A stretch of 64,000 nt of DNA from positions 1 through 64,000 of the forward strand of contig NZ_LSGP01000005.1 of assembly GCF_001611555.1 (NCBI RefSeq), given 5' to 3'. The notes under the pieces were generated by a model. The model made no database searches. It was not told the origin of the DNA and saw nothing but the letters and a program-made list of their open reading frames with translations. Position numbers and translations under genes: made by a program. This DNA is from Anaerosporomusa subterranea. GTDB lineage: Bacteria > Bacillota > Negativicutes > Sporomusales > Acetonemataceae. Below, piece by piece: positions 6,582-15,747 of the stretch; the stretch's first letter is position 1, and every line of letters starts with the position of its first letter.

Positions 6582-7955
6582 TCATTTTTTATCTTTTATT
6601 AGAGCTACCGGTTTAGGTTTTACGCCCACTTTGATGATGATATTATCAGCCATATACTGGTCTTTACTGAGAAATTCCCGTTTTATGACCTTGCCCTCCG
6701 TGCTGACCAATCGGTAAACCTTAAGGTCATAGCCAGGAGCGCCTTTATTTTCAACCTTAGTTTCACCGACTAGTAAATCTGGATCAGGCTTTTTGACAGT
6801 CACTGGTGGTATTTCCTTTTGATCAATTATAATAATATCAATAGTTTCTTTCAGTTTTTCACGGCCAAAAACTGCGGCATATAACGTGTTGCCCTTCACT
6901 TCACACATGAGCATAATCGGCGAATTTGACGAGTTAACAAACTTAAAATCTAGTACCCCGTACACCACGGTGGCATCCCGACCAAGACCGATATAGGAAA
7001 GTGGCTTACCATGATTTAGCCGTTCTTTAATGTCCAAATTAGCTAGCAGAACCGCATTATATATAGTAGATGAGACCTGACATACACCGCCGCCTATCCC
7101 CGGCACTAGTTCTCCGTCAAAAAACTCCAGCGCTTCTTGGAACCCGCTCGCCTTATCCCTAGGACCGACTGTTTCATTAAAAGAAAATGTCTGACCTGGC
7201 TGCAAGATTTGACCATTTATCTTATCTGCAGCCAGTTTAACATTGATCGATCGTTTAGCGTCTTCGGTATTAAACTGTGTGGAGAAAATGGACTGCATGA
7301 CAACTATGCCTGCCTGCCGCAAAGACTCAGCGGTTACCTTGGGCTCAACTGCAACCATAGGCATAGGTATATACTGAATATCATCACGGTAAAAGGACCG
7401 TAGCAGAGAAGTCTTCAGTTCTTCCTCCATCAGCCTGACGCCCTTGGTTTCAGGAATTGGCCCACCTGTTGTCAAACTCAAGGTCGCGTTCTGCGGCGGT
7501 TTTTCAAGCTGACGTTTCCAGGTAGCCACAATAGCATTTAGTTTCTCTTGGTCAAAAACAATGTGCACCGGTAGATTCTGATCCCTGCTACTTGCAGTAC
7601 GTATGCTTTGGATTCGATCCCACCAGGAGCCAACTCTTCCATAATTCCATATTACTGCTGCAGTGGATTCCACATCGATAGAGAATCCTACATCTCTTGC
7701 CTGAATTGAATATGCCTGATCACCATAGTAAACTGAAACGGTTTTCTCGCGACTGCGTTCGTTCGATTGGCTAAGCATCTCGATCAATTCCGTCCGCGTT
7801 TTGCCACTAACGTTTTGATCTTCCAACATGACTCCTGCATACACCTGATCATGAAACAGGGGATACACGGCAAAAGTCAACCCGATGCTGACCAACAACA
7901 GCGGTGCAAGGATCAGAACATATTTACTTTTCAGTTGGAGATTAGGCAAATTCAC
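6582..7955 (-). CDS. VanW family cell-wall-associated protein with G5-like domain
   Basis: The 457-residue protein has an N-terminal membrane anchor (about residues 12-32), a peptidoglycan-binding-4-like region, and a VanW domain from about 215 to 350 with the typical QPGQTFSFN, GGGVCQVSST and NHGKPLSY segments. A G5-like stretch follows at about 390-440. VanW proteins are found in some vancomycin-resistance operons, but most homologues, as here, are envelope proteins of unknown function. It starts with GTG overlapping the rlmB stop by four bases (GTGA), so it is translationally coupled to rlmB. It is an insertion relative to the usual rlmB-rae1 order. Confidence 0.9.
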   Translation of the reverse strand: MNLPNLQLKSKYVLILAPLLLVSIGLTFAVYPLFHDQVYAGVMLEDQNVSGKTRTELIEMLSQSNERSREKTVSVYYGDQAYSIQARDVGFSIDVESTAAVIWNYGRVGSWWDRIQSIRTASSRDQNLPVHIVFDQEKLNAIVATWKRQLEKPPQNATLSLTTGGPIPETKGVRLMEEELKTSLLRSFYRDDIQYIPMPMVAVEPKVTAESLRQAGIVVMQSIFSTQFNTEDAKRSINVKLAADKINGQILQPGQTFSFNETVGPRDKASGFQEALEFFDGELVPGIGGGVCQVSSTIYNAVLLANLDIKERLNHGKPLSYIGLGRDATVVYGVLDFKFVNSSNSPIMLMCEVKGNTLYAAVFGREKLKETIDIIIIDQKEIPPVTVKKPDPDLLVGETKVENKGAPGYDLKVYRLVSTEGKVIKREFLSKDQYMADNIIIKVGVKPKPVALIKDKK

Positions 7956-8698
7956 TTGGCCTTCACCCTCCGTTGTCGCATCACTTCATACAGCATAAGT
8001 GAACAGGCTACAGAAGCGTTTAACGAGGAAATTTTCCCCAACATGGGAATCCGTACCAACAAGTCACAAGACTCCTTGACTAAACGACCAAGACCTTGGC
8101 CTTCGCTCCCGACCACGACCACAATTGGTCCACTTAAATCTGCATCAAAATAGTCCTTTTCTCCGCTCATATCTGCGCCAACAACCCAAAACCCTTGTTT
8201 TTGCAGCTGTTTGATTGTCTGCACAACATTGCCGATTCTGGCAACCGGAACATACTCAACCGCTCCGGCTGATGTTTTGGCAACAGCACCTGACAGCGGA
8301 CAACTGCGTCGCTTCGGCATAAGAACGCCATGCACACCGGCGGCATCGGCAGTTCGCAATATAGCTCCGACATTATGCGGATCTTCCAATTCATCAAGCA
8401 AAACAAGAAAGGAATGCTCACCCTGTTCAGATGCACAAGCAAGGATATCCTCCAATTCTGCATACTCGACAGGCGCAACTGACGCGACAGCCCCTTGATG
8501 CCGAATGCCGCCAGACATCGCATCTAATTTTGCTTTATCCACTTCTTGAACAACCAGGCCCTTTTCCTTAGCCAGCGCTACTATCTGGATGACTGATCCC
8601 TGGCGTTCTCCTTTAGCGACAAAAACTCGGTTGATGCTTCGACCACTCTGTAATGCTTCCAGGATGCTGTTTCGGCCTGCAATAAATTCTTCAGTCAT
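7952..8698 (-). CDS. rlmB: 23S rRNA (guanosine-2'-O)-methyltransferase RlmB (SpoU family)
   Basis: SpoU-class SPOUT enzymes transfer methyl from S-adenosylmethionine to a ribose 2'-oxygen; RlmB modifies G2251 of 23S rRNA in the peptidyl-transferase loop. The 248-residue protein has an N-terminal substrate-binding domain, then LLDELEDPHNVGAILRTADA, GSEGQGLGRL and IPMLGKISSLNASVA, the three knot motifs. The ATG at 8698 follows AAGGA; a GTG six codons upstream is possible. It lies in the mrnC-rlmB-rae1 block with thyX inserted before it. Confidence 0.93.
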   Translation of the reverse strand: MTEEFIAGRNSILEALQSGRSINRVFVAKGERQGSVIQIVALAKEKGLVVQEVDKAKLDAMSGGIRHQGAVASVAPVEYAELEDILACASEQGEHSFLVLLDELEDPHNVGAILRTADAAGVHGVLMPKRRSCPLSGAVAKTSAGAVEYVPVARIGNVVQTIKQLQKQGFWVVGADMSGEKDYFDADLSGPIVVVVGSEGQGLGRLVKESCDLLVRIPMLGKISSLNASVACSLMLYEVMRQRRVKAK

Positions 8699-8848
8699 GA
8701 CTGTCCTTCTTTCCACATTCTTTAATGAAGGTTGTGAAATTCAGTTATTCAGATGCTTTCGATCCGAGGATGGTTTTTCCTCTTAATTTGGAGCGTCTTG
8801 CTATAAGTATATAAAGTGTCAGGTGCTGTCATTCCGTATATTATCCTT

Positions 8849-9547
8849 TTATTCGCGGACTGTTTTTTCGGCCTTCCCTTTAATTGCAGCCAAGCGTCCG
8901 CACGTCATTTCTCCCTCAGAGCAAATGCCGTCAGTAACACACATTGGCCCTGCCTTGGCAAACAGAAGCGGTGCGACCTGCCGAACCGCTGCCAGCATGG
9001 CTTCTGCCAAGCGGCGAATTTCCCATTGGGCGCGGCTGCAGCAGCGCAACTGGAAGAAATGCAGCAATGTTCTGGCATTCATCGTAATTACGATCTTAGT
9101 TTCAGTGGCATTGGCCAAACAATATCGAGCATCCTCTTGATGCACGCCGAGAGAAACCAATTCATCATACGAATGACGAATCGTTCCCATAAGAGCATCG
9201 AATTTCGCCTTGGCTATTGGATTCGCGGCAATCGTGGGAGGAACAATATACTCAAAATCATGTTCCTTTACATAGCGCTGCGACTGCTGGGAATATGAAG
9301 CGATGCGGTGCCTGACCAGTTGATGGGTTAATACACGAGACACCCCTTCAACCGCAAAGGTAAAGCTGACGTGTTCGAGTGTAGATAAATGTCCGAGGTC
9401 GGTAATTTTGCCAACTAAGCGGCTTACCTGCTGTTCTGACATCGATTCTGCCAATTCTTCCGCTCCGGCAGGCGAATAACAGAGCCTGGCAGCCATGGCC
9501 ACCGTTCTCTCAGGAGCAGGGGTATGATGAATTAACGCTACTTTCAT
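8849..9547 (-). CDS. thyX: flavin-dependent thymidylate synthase ThyX
   Basis: ThyX makes dTMP from dUMP using FAD, NADPH and methylenetetrahydrofolate, replacing ThyA. The 232-residue protein has the ThyX signature RHR(x)7SQRY at residues 79-92 and the helix [18 protein letters not shown] before it. The start has AAGGAGGT and overlaps the mrnC stop by four bases. It sits within the conserved mrnC-rlmB block, so it was inserted there and is probably coupled to mrnC. Confidence 0.96.
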   Translation of the reverse strand: MKVALIHHTPAPERTVAMAARLCYSPAGAEELAESMSEQQVSRLVGKITDLGHLSTLEHVSFTFAVEGVSRVLTHQLVRHRIASYSQQSQRYVKEHDFEYIVPPTIAANPIAKAKFDALMGTIRHSYDELVSLGVHQEDARYCLANATETKIVITMNARTLLHFFQLRCCSRAQWEIRRLAEAMLAAVRQVAPLLFAKAGPMCVTDGICSEGEMTCGRLAAIKGKAEKTVRE

Positions 9548-10032
9548 TTTTTACCTCCTTGCTGCATTTTGGCTGTGATTTCCTGGGCAATAACTGAAAA
9601 GGCTGCAGCGGCCAATTCTTCTAAACGTTCTTGTTCTTGTTTTAAAAATAAATAACCCAGCAAGGACTCGAAACCTGTGCTGGAGTGATAGTCCTGGACA
9701 GAAGCGCTTTTAGGAGTTCGCGATTTCGCATTTCTGCCTCGTCGGACAATTTCCAACTCCTCAGATTTCAGGATAGGCTCTAGCAACCGTAAAGCGTAGG
9801 CCTGCATGGTAGCCGAAATGACAGTCGCGTCAAGAGTATGAAGCACCCTAACCTGACGCCATTCATAGCTAAGTAATTGGGTGCGAACATATAGGCTAAA
9901 CCAAGCATCACCTATGTATGCAAGCACTAAGGGGGGCAGGGTATCTGGCGCTACAGGGGCCAGGGAGGCCGGAGCCTCCCCGACGCGTTCGATTGCCCCT
10001 GTCAATAATTTCTGAAACTGGTTGAATTTCAA
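9544..10032 (-). CDS. mrnC: Mini-ribonuclease III (MrnC)
   Basis: Mini-III is a dimeric RNase III-like nuclease lacking the dsRNA-binding domain; in Bacillus it matures 23S rRNA. The protein has the RNase III-like segment [15 protein letters not shown] near residue 36 and the later [12 protein letters not shown] and [11 protein letters not shown] motifs. The preferred start is a TTG at 10032 that overlaps the cysS stop (TTGA) and follows GAGGTGG at good spacing; the alternative GTG at 10044 lies inside that site. Following cysS directly is the usual Firmicutes order. Confidence 0.92.
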   Translation of the reverse strand: MKFNQFQKLLTGAIERVGEAPASLAPVAPDTLPPLVLAYIGDAWFSLYVRTQLLSYEWRQVRVLHTLDATVISATMQAYALRLLEPILKSEELEIVRRGRNAKSRTPKSASVQDYHSSTGFESLLGYLFLKQEQERLEELAAAAFSVIAQEITAKMQQGGKK

Positions 10033-11468
10033 TGTCGTTTCCACCTCACGCCTTGCGGAGTGTCCTCAAGCACAATTCCGATTTCTCCCAAACGATCACG
10101 AAGTTGATCGGCCGTTGCCCAATCCTTCTTCTGCCTAGCCTGCTGACGCAATTCGATGATTAAGTCTATCAATTGAGAAATCAATTTGCTGTCGTCGGTC
10201 TCCTGAACTTTGCCGCCGCCAAAAATGCCCAGTATATCGCCCATCAGCAGATACGTTTCTTTGGCAATGGAAAATGCCGTCTGGTCATGAAAATCCTTAC
10301 CGCTGACCACAGCATTCTGGTAAATATTAAGCTCTTTAGCCAAGCCGAACATGACGCTGATGGCCAGAGCTGTATTAAAGTCATCGTCCATGGCAGCAAC
10401 AAAGTCTGCCTTCGCCTGCATAGCCGCTTGCGTGAGTGCAGCTGCAGCTTCTCCTGGCTTACCCGGAGTTGACGCTTCCAGCAGATTCCACATTTCCATT
10501 GCAGTTTTTAAGCGTTCTAAGCCGCGAGCAGCCTCACTCAGACGTTCATCACTGAAGTCCAACGGACTACGATAGTGTGTTGATAAAATGAAGAATCGCA
10601 ACACATCAGGCGCAAAATGCTCTAAGATGTCTTTGACGAGAAAGAAATTGCCCAGCGATTTGGACATCTTTTCTTCATTGACAGTAATAAAGCCGTTATG
10701 CAACCAATAACGCACAAACGGTTCTAAACCGGTAAACGCCTCTGATTGGGCAATTTCATTTTCATGGTGCGGGAACACCAAATCGCTGCCGCCACCGTGA
10801 AAATCAAAGCTGGCACCCAGATAGTGAAACGACATTGCTGAACACTCAATATGCCAGCCTGGCCGGCCTTTACCCCAGGGGCTATCCCAGGAGGGTTCTC
10901 CAGGTTTGGCGCTCTTCCAGAGAGCGAAATCCATGGGGTGACCTTTGCGTTCATCCACTTCCACCCGGGCGCCGGCTTTCATATCATCAAGCGAGCGACC
11001 ACTCAGCTTGCCATAGCCAGAAAACTTCTCAACACTAAAGTAGACATCGCCATCTGCTTCATAAGCAAATCCGTCATCTACAAGTTTAGCAACCATATCG
11101 ACTATCTGCCGTATGTGGTCTGATACGCGTGGATACACGTTGGCGCGCCGGATATTGAGTCGATCCATGACTTCAAAATAAGAAGCGATATACCTGTTCG
11201 CTATGGAATCCCAGGCAACTCCCTCTGAGTTGGCGGCATGGATAATTTTATCATCCACATCGGTAAAATTCTGTATGTGGGTAACCTGATAACCAGAATA
11301 CTCTAAATAGCGACGAATGACGTCCCAGGTGATAAAGGGACGAGCATTGCCGATATGCGGATGATTATAAGGAGTTACACCGCACACGTACATTTTAACC
11401 CGACCAGGTTCAAGCGGAATAAATTCTTCTTTCTTTTTGGTCAGCGTATTAAATACTTTGAGACTCAT
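10029..11468 (-). CDS. cysS: cysteinyl-tRNA synthetase
   Basis: This class I synthetase charges tRNA-Cys. The 479-residue protein shows the HIGH-type motif HPHIGN within [16 protein letters not shown], with zinc ligand C29, and the KMSKS motif in [10 protein letters not shown]. The zinc-site GWHIECSAM and [11 protein letters not shown] segments are present. Its start overlaps the end of cysE by 20 bp, so it is translated from the same T-box-controlled transcript. Confidence 0.97.
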   Translation of the reverse strand: MSLKVFNTLTKKKEEFIPLEPGRVKMYVCGVTPYNHPHIGNARPFITWDVIRRYLEYSGYQVTHIQNFTDVDDKIIHAANSEGVAWDSIANRYIASYFEVMDRLNIRRANVYPRVSDHIRQIVDMVAKLVDDGFAYEADGDVYFSVEKFSGYGKLSGRSLDDMKAGARVEVDERKGHPMDFALWKSAKPGEPSWDSPWGKGRPGWHIECSAMSFHYLGASFDFHGGGSDLVFPHHENEIAQSEAFTGLEPFVRYWLHNGFITVNEEKMSKSLGNFFLVKDILEHFAPDVLRFFILSTHYRSPLDFSDERLSEAARGLERLKTAMEMWNLLEASTPGKPGEAAAALTQAAMQAKADFVAAMDDDFNTALAISVMFGLAKELNIYQNAVVSGKDFHDQTAFSIAKETYLLMGDILGIFGGGKVQETDDSKLISQLIDLIIELRQQARQKKDWATADQLRDRLGEIGIVLEDTPQGVRWKRH

Positions 11469-12108
11469 CTTTCTTCAGTTCCTCCTCCAATTTGGCCACC
11501 TGACGATGAACTTGGCGCAGCTCTCTCTGCAAACAGAAAAGCATCTCATTGATCGGGTCAGGCAGGCGGTCATGCTGCAGATCAATCTTTTCACCAGCAC
11601 GGGCCACGACTTTTCCTGGAATACCGACCACTGTCGAGTTAGGGGGAACAGTGCTTAAAACGACGGAACCTGCGCCAATTTTAGAGTTGTCTCCCACGAC
11701 GAAGGAACCGAGCACTTTTGCACCAGACGCTATGACAACATTATTGCCAATTGTCGGATGTCGCTTGCCTTTCTCCTTACCTGTACCGCCCAATGTAACG
11801 CCTTGATACAAGGTGACATTCTCACCTATTTCGGCTGTCTCACCGATTACAATTCCCATGCCATGGTCGATGAAGAATCCTTCCCCGATTTTCGCGCCTG
11901 GGTGAATTTCAATTCCCGTCAGAAAACGACTAAAGGTTTGTATCAAGCGAGGCCATACTACCCAGCCTCGCAGATAAAAGTAGTGAGCAACCCGATGAAG
12001 CCAAAGTGCGTGAAGACCTGGATAACAAAGAACAACTTCTAAGACACTCTTGGCGGCTGGATCGCGTTCAAAGACCACATCAACATCCCGTTTTATTCGC
12101 GAAAACAT
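11449..12108 (-). CDS. cysE: serine O-acetyltransferase
   Basis: CysE acetylates serine with acetyl-CoA, the first step of cysteine synthesis. The 219-residue protein has the N-terminal helical domain ([11 protein letters not shown]) and a left-handed beta-helix of hexapeptide repeats ([34 protein letters not shown]). The ATG at 12108 follows AAGGGGATGGGG; upstream in-frame codons lie inside the T-box leader and are not used. It pairs with cysS in one operon, consistent with a shared response to uncharged tRNA-Cys. Confidence 0.95.
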   Translation of the reverse strand: MFSRIKRDVDVVFERDPAAKSVLEVVLCYPGLHALWLHRVAHYFYLRGWVVWPRLIQTFSRFLTGIEIHPGAKIGEGFFIDHGMGIVIGETAEIGENVTLYQGVTLGGTGKEKGKRHPTIGNNVVIASGAKVLGSFVVGDNSKIGAGSVVLSTVPPNSTVVGIPGKVVARAGEKIDLQHDRLPDPINEMLFCLQRELRQVHRQVAKLEEELKKDESQSI

Positions 12109-12149
12109 GCCCCATCCCCTTCTATTGCTTGAGCTTTCGTTCAGCTCGA

Positions 12150-12405
12150 TTACAGAAAAAGACCACCGTCTCGTACAGAGGCGGTGGTCCGCGGTCCCAC
12201 TCTGCTTGGGCGGCAAACCGCCCCGCTCAGCATCGATAACGACTGCCGCCGTGACGACATACTGAATTTCTGTCGTCCTGCTCCAGGGCGCACTTCAATA
12301 CATTGTTCCGAGGACGCTCTCAGCCAGTGACGCCCTTCTCTGTCGGAGGGAAATGTATCTACTCTTCCCATTCATAGCATTTACATACAAAGTCTGTATA
12401 ATTAT
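12150..12405 (-). promoter_or_regulatory. T-box riboswitch leader of cysE-cysS
   Basis: The minus-strand leader has a stem I region with AGAGAAGGG, then the T-box proper AGAGTGGGACCGCGG (complement of 12189-12203), which pairs with the NCCA end of uncharged tRNA. It is followed at 12156-12189 by a terminator ACCACCG ... CGGTGGT with TTTTT. A UGC triplet (complement of 12290-12292) is a plausible Cys specifier on the 3' side of stem I. Uncharged tRNA-Cys should stabilise the antiterminator and switch on cysE-cysS. The specifier assignment is the least certain part. Confidence 0.9.
12156..12189 (-). terminator. regulated terminator of the T-box leader
   Basis: The stem GACCACCG/CGGTGGTC with a loop of about 15 bases is followed by TTTTT on the minus strand and is mutually exclusive with the T-box antiterminator. 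Confidence 0.85.
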
Positions 12406-12410
12406 CTGTA

Positions 12411-12440
12411 ATTATAGCGAATGGACAAATACCTTGTCAA
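12411..12440 (-). promoter_or_regulatory. sigma-A promoter of the T-box/cysE operon
   Basis: TTGACA (12435-12440), 18-bp spacer and TATAAT (12411-12416) on the minus strand, six bases after the gltX stop codon. Confidence 0.85.
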
Positions 12441-12445
12441 CGGCT

Positions 12446-13915
12446 TTAGCTCTGGGCTAGCGACATTGATGCAGTAATCCGGGATAGAACTTTTTCCTTG
12501 CCGAGAAGCGGGATAATTTGGTCTAGCTCTGGCCCATGTACCATCCCCGTAAGAGCTACCCGCAACGGCATGTACACTTTCTTGCCGCCGAGTTTAGTTT
12601 CTTTGACAATGCTCTTTAACAAGCCTTGCACGCTGGAGGAGTCCAGCGTTTCTAGCGCCTGCAGCTTAGAACAAAATACTTCCATTACTTTGGCTACATC
12701 CACATCAAGCAAAATCTGTTTGGCAGCATCGTTCTCAAATTCAATATGCTCGGCAAAAAACATTGGCACAACGTCTACGATTTGCGCCGCATAGCTAATA
12801 TATTCGCGAACCGCATCCATAACCTTTTCCAGCCAGACCATTTGTCCGGCATCCGGCTCCTGGTCAACAAATCCAGCTACCTGCAGGTGCGGCAACGCCA
12901 AGGCAGTCAGCTCTGCTGCCGATAACCTTTTCATATATTGCGCATTGATCCAATTGAGCTTATCAATATCGAAAACCGCTGGATTCTTCGCTACGCGATC
13001 CATCGAGAACTGCTCGATCAGTTCCTCTAAGGAGAAAATCTCCTGTTCACCAATCGGCGACCAGCCTAGAAGGGCAAGGAAATTGACGATCGCTTCCGGC
13101 AAATAGCCCAGTTTGCGGTACTGATCGACAGAAGTAGCGCCATGGCGTTTGCTCATTTTGGTTTTGTCTTTGCCTAGTATCAGCGAAACATGGCCAAATT
13201 CCGGAATAGTAAAACCAAGCGCCTGGTACAAAAGGATCTGTCGCGGCGTATTTGACAAATGTTCTTCGGCTCGAATGACATGGCTGACAGCCATCATCGC
13301 ATCATCAACGACAACAGCGTAATTGTAGACTGGAATTCCATCTGACTTCACAATGACAAAGTCGCCTACTCCATCTGATTCAAAACTAACCGTTCCCCGC
13401 ACTAAATCGGCAAACACAATCTGCTGATGTTCAGGAACCCAAAAACGTACTGTCGGTTTACGGCCTGCTGCCTCTAGTTCCTTTTGCTGGGCAGGAGTTA
13501 GGTGACGGCAGTGTCCTGCATAACGAGGAGTTTCCCCCTTATCCATCTGTCGCTGACGCTCTGCATCCAGTTCTTCTTCTGTGCAATAGCAATGGTAGGC
13601 CTTCCCAGAATTAATAAGTTGCTCAGTACAGCGGCGATATGTATCAAGACGTTCTGTTTGCCGATACGGACCATATGGACCGCCGACATCAGTTCCTTCA
13701 TCCCAAGTAATCCCCAGCCAGCGCAGAGCATTCATAATGTTTTCTTCTGATTCCCTGCTGGAGCGTTCAAGATCAGTGTCCTCAATGCGCAAAATCAGTT
13801 TGCCGCCGTAACGCTTGGCTAACAACCAGTTGAACAAAGCCGAGCGTGCCCCACCAATATGAAACGGCCCTGTCGGGCTGGGAGCAAAACGCACCCGAAA
13901 ATTCTCATGTTGCAT
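12446..13915 (-). CDS. gltX: glutamyl-tRNA synthetase
   Basis: This class I synthetase charges tRNA-Glu (and, in many bacteria lacking GlnS, also tRNA-Gln). The 489-residue protein has the HIGH motif PSPTGPFHIGG at residues 12-22 and KMSKR in KDKTKMSKRHGA. The ATG at 13915 follows TTGGAGGGAG. Because a glnS gene exists at 20225-21886, a discriminating GltX is expected, but this cannot be read directly. It is followed by the separate promoter of the cysE operon. Confidence 0.97.
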   Translation of the reverse strand: MQHENFRVRFAPSPTGPFHIGGARSALFNWLLAKRYGGKLILRIEDTDLERSSRESEENIMNALRWLGITWDEGTDVGGPYGPYRQTERLDTYRRCTEQLINSGKAYHCYCTEEELDAERQRQMDKGETPRYAGHCRHLTPAQQKELEAAGRKPTVRFWVPEHQQIVFADLVRGTVSFESDGVGDFVIVKSDGIPVYNYAVVVDDAMMAVSHVIRAEEHLSNTPRQILLYQALGFTIPEFGHVSLILGKDKTKMSKRHGATSVDQYRKLGYLPEAIVNFLALLGWSPIGEQEIFSLEELIEQFSMDRVAKNPAVFDIDKLNWINAQYMKRLSAAELTALALPHLQVAGFVDQEPDAGQMVWLEKVMDAVREYISYAAQIVDVVPMFFAEHIEFENDAAKQILLDVDVAKVMEVFCSKLQALETLDSSSVQGLLKSIVKETKLGGKKVYMPLRVALTGMVHGPELDQIIPLLGKEKVLSRITASMSLAQS

Positions 13916-13949
13916 GGAATAACTCCCTCCAATATTAAAAAAATCGAAA

Positions 13950-13973
13950 ACGCCCGGCATTTGCCAGGCGTCA
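13950..13973 (-). terminator. intrinsic terminator upstream of gltX
   Basis: On the minus strand ACGCCTGGC-AAAT-GCCGGGCGT is followed by TTTTCGATTTTTT. It ends the transcript of the small secreted-protein gene before gltX. Confidence 0.75.
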
Positions 13974-13989
13974 TGAGTAAATTCCCCGC

Positions 13990-14259
13990 TTAGCGGTGAA
14001 CTTTCAGTACAAACAGACCGTCCACGATATCCGGAACAAGCACCGTCACGCGAGGATCGTTGCCGCTAATCGCCGGAATTGCACCGTCTGCCTGGATTTT
14101 CAGTCGCCAGACCATGTCATTATTGTACCACATTTCACCAGAAAGCAAACCGCCGTTTTCAGGCGACAGATGAATATTTACCTGCCAATCGGCTGCGAAC
14201 GTCGTTGTTGTTATACTTAGCAGAGCGATAACCACCAATAATCCGATAATCCTGCGCAT
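13990..14259 (-). CDS. small secreted hypothetical protein, 89 aa
   Basis: I do not recognise the family. The start ATG at 14259 (ribosome binding site GAGGTG) gives an N-terminal signal peptide: MRR, a hydrophobic stretch of about 14 residues, then TTTTFA before ADWQ, a likely signal peptidase site. The mature part of about 65 residues is beta-rich-looking with no cysteines (LSGEMWYNNDMVWRLKIQ). It lies between ispF and gltX with its own terminator, an insertion in an otherwise conserved block. Confidence 0.75.
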   Translation of the reverse strand: MRRIIGLLVVIALLSITTTTFAADWQVNIHLSPENGGLLSGEMWYNNDMVWRLKIQADGAIPAISGNDPRVTVLVPDIVDGLFVLKVHR

Positions 14260-14346
14260 ATCCTTCACCTCGCTTTGCCGACAAATACGGCTTGTATGAA
14301 TAATATGCTTCAGATAAGCAGATTTATGCGCCCAACTTAGAGAGGA

Positions 14347-14832
14347 CTAATTAGCATCATTGATCAACGACGCAATCGCATAAGAGGAAATGCCTTCTTG
14401 TCTGCCCACGAAACCTAAGCCCTCAGTGGTAGTCGCCTTGACATTCACCCGCTCGGGAGAGATGCGCAGGGTCTGAGCAATATTTTGTTTCATCGTCGGG
14501 ATAAACGGCGCCAACTTTGGTTTTTGCGCCGCGATTGTTGCATCAATGTTGTTTACCCGCCAGCCCTTCTCTGTTAGTCGTTGCCAAACCTGTTCGAGCA
14601 GCCAGATGCTAGAAGCGCCTTTATACGTCATATCGGTATCTGGAAACAGCTTGCCGATATCGCCCATACCGGCAGCGCCAAGCAAAGCATCTTTAATAGC
14701 ATGCAGCAATACATCTGCGTCTGAATGTCCATCCAACCCGAGAGAGTGAGGAATGTCTACCCCGCCAAGGATCAGCTTTCTACCTTCTGTCAACTGATGC
14801 ACATCATAGCCTATACCGAAACGTATATCCAT
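14347..14832 (-). CDS. ispF: 2-C-methyl-D-erythritol 2,4-cyclodiphosphate synthase
   Basis: IspF cyclises CDP-methylerythritol 2-phosphate in the MEP pathway of isoprenoid synthesis. The 161-residue protein begins with the metal-binding GYDVHQL (D10, H12), has [13 protein letters not shown] and ends with the family motif [15 protein letters not shown]. The ATG at 14832 follows GGATGGAG and is five bases from the ispD stop. In-frame upstream codons lie in ispD and are not used. Confidence 0.97.
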   Translation of the reverse strand: MDIRFGIGYDVHQLTEGRKLILGGVDIPHSLGLDGHSDADVLLHAIKDALLGAAGMGDIGKLFPDTDMTYKGASSIWLLEQVWQRLTEKGWRVNNIDATIAAQKPKLAPFIPTMKQNIAQTLRISPERVNVKATTTEGLGFVGRQEGISSYAIASLINDAN

Positions 14833-14837
14833 TGTTT

Positions 14838-15524
14838 TCACTCCATCCTGCGTGCGAGCAGCGCTTCCGCTAAGCACACGTCTTCGCTAGTTGTAATTTT
14901 GATATTTTCATAACCACCGTTCACCAATTTGATAAAAACGCCCACACGTTCAACCAGTGAAGCGTCATCTGTACCTAAATACTGATCAGTCTCTGCTTGC
15001 GCATAAGCATGGCGTAATAGATCAGCCGCAAACGCCTGTGGTGTATGAATTGCCCAGAGACAATTCCGATCAGGCGTTCCGACGGCAAAGCCGTCGGCAT
15101 TCACAGTCTTGATTGTATCTTTCACAGGAGCAGCCAGACCTGCGGCACGGAAAACACGGGCTGCATCGACAACCGCCCCGACCTGTTCTGGGCGAACCAG
15201 CGGTCTAGCGCCATCATGAACGAGGATAATTTCTGCGTCAGTTGGAACTGCTTTCAACGCATTTGCGACTGAATATTGCCGTTCACTGCCGCCAGCTATA
15301 ACCTGAAACGGCTTGCCCAAGTCCAATTCGGCGGCAAGCGTCTCCAGTGTTGCTATTTGCTCAGGTGCTGTAACAAGGATTAGCTGATCGACTTGTGGAC
15401 AAGTCGCAATAGCGCGCAAGCTGCGAGCCACTACGGGCATTCCATTCAATATGATAAGCTGTTTGCTCTGATCGCCACCCATCCGGCGACCATAGCCTGC
15501 TGCAGCAATAATCGCGCAAACCAT
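14838..15524 (-). CDS. ispD: 2-C-methyl-D-erythritol 4-phosphate cytidylyltransferase
   Basis: IspD joins CTP and methylerythritol 4-phosphate. The 228-residue protein has the N-terminal nucleotide-binding loop [11 protein letters not shown], the [10 protein letters not shown] motif and the TDDASLVE segment typical of the enzyme. The ATG at 15524 follows AAAGGAG. It directly precedes ispF, giving two consecutive MEP pathway steps in one operon. Confidence 0.96.
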   Translation of the reverse strand: MVCAIIAAAGYGRRMGGDQSKQLIILNGMPVVARSLRAIATCPQVDQLILVTAPEQIATLETLAAELDLGKPFQVIAGGSERQYSVANALKAVPTDAEIILVHDGARPLVRPEQVGAVVDAARVFRAAGLAAPVKDTIKTVNADGFAVGTPDRNCLWAIHTPQAFAADLLRHAYAQAETDQYLGTDDASLVERVGVFIKLVNGGYENIKITTSEDVCLAEALLARRME

Positions 15525-15551
15525 GACTAGCAGCTCCTTTCGCCTCATAAG

Positions 15552-15573
15552 AAAGACCGCTACAGCGGTCTTT
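15552..15573 (-). terminator. hairpin terminator between yacL and ispD
   Basis: AAAGACCGC-TGTA-GCGGTCTTT on the minus strand is followed by CTTATG, with the arms themselves supplying the T-rich end. It would end transcripts coming from the PIN-TRAM gene. Confidence 0.6.
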
Positions 15574-15593
15574 TAGGAAATTCGGGGATAAGG

Positions 15594-15726
15594 AACGTTA
15601 ACCGCAGAGTGCGCAGAGTTCAGAGAGGGTACCCGCAGAGGGCTACCGAATACGATTAAAAATACCTTACCCATTCGTTCCCTCTGTGTCCACTCTGCGA
15701 CCTCTGTGTACTCTGTGGTAAAACGT
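15594..15726. repeat. imperfect inverted repeat of CGCAGAG/CTCTGTG type
   Basis: The left arm (AACGTTAACCGCAGAG..., from 15594) and right arm (...ACTCTGTGGTAAAACGTT, to 15726) are imperfect inverted repeats built from short CAGAG units. There is no ORF with coding signals. Such CACAGAG-rich repeats occur scattered in many bacterial genomes. It lies between the yacL stop at 15748 and the terminator before ispD. Confidence 0.7.
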
Positions 15727-15747
15727 TGCCCCGGCACTTATTTTTTG

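Noticed and set aside
11449-12216. Longer cysE start reaching into the leader
   Set aside because: The upstream codons lie inside the T-box antiterminator/terminator; the ATG at 12108 has the only good ribosome binding site.
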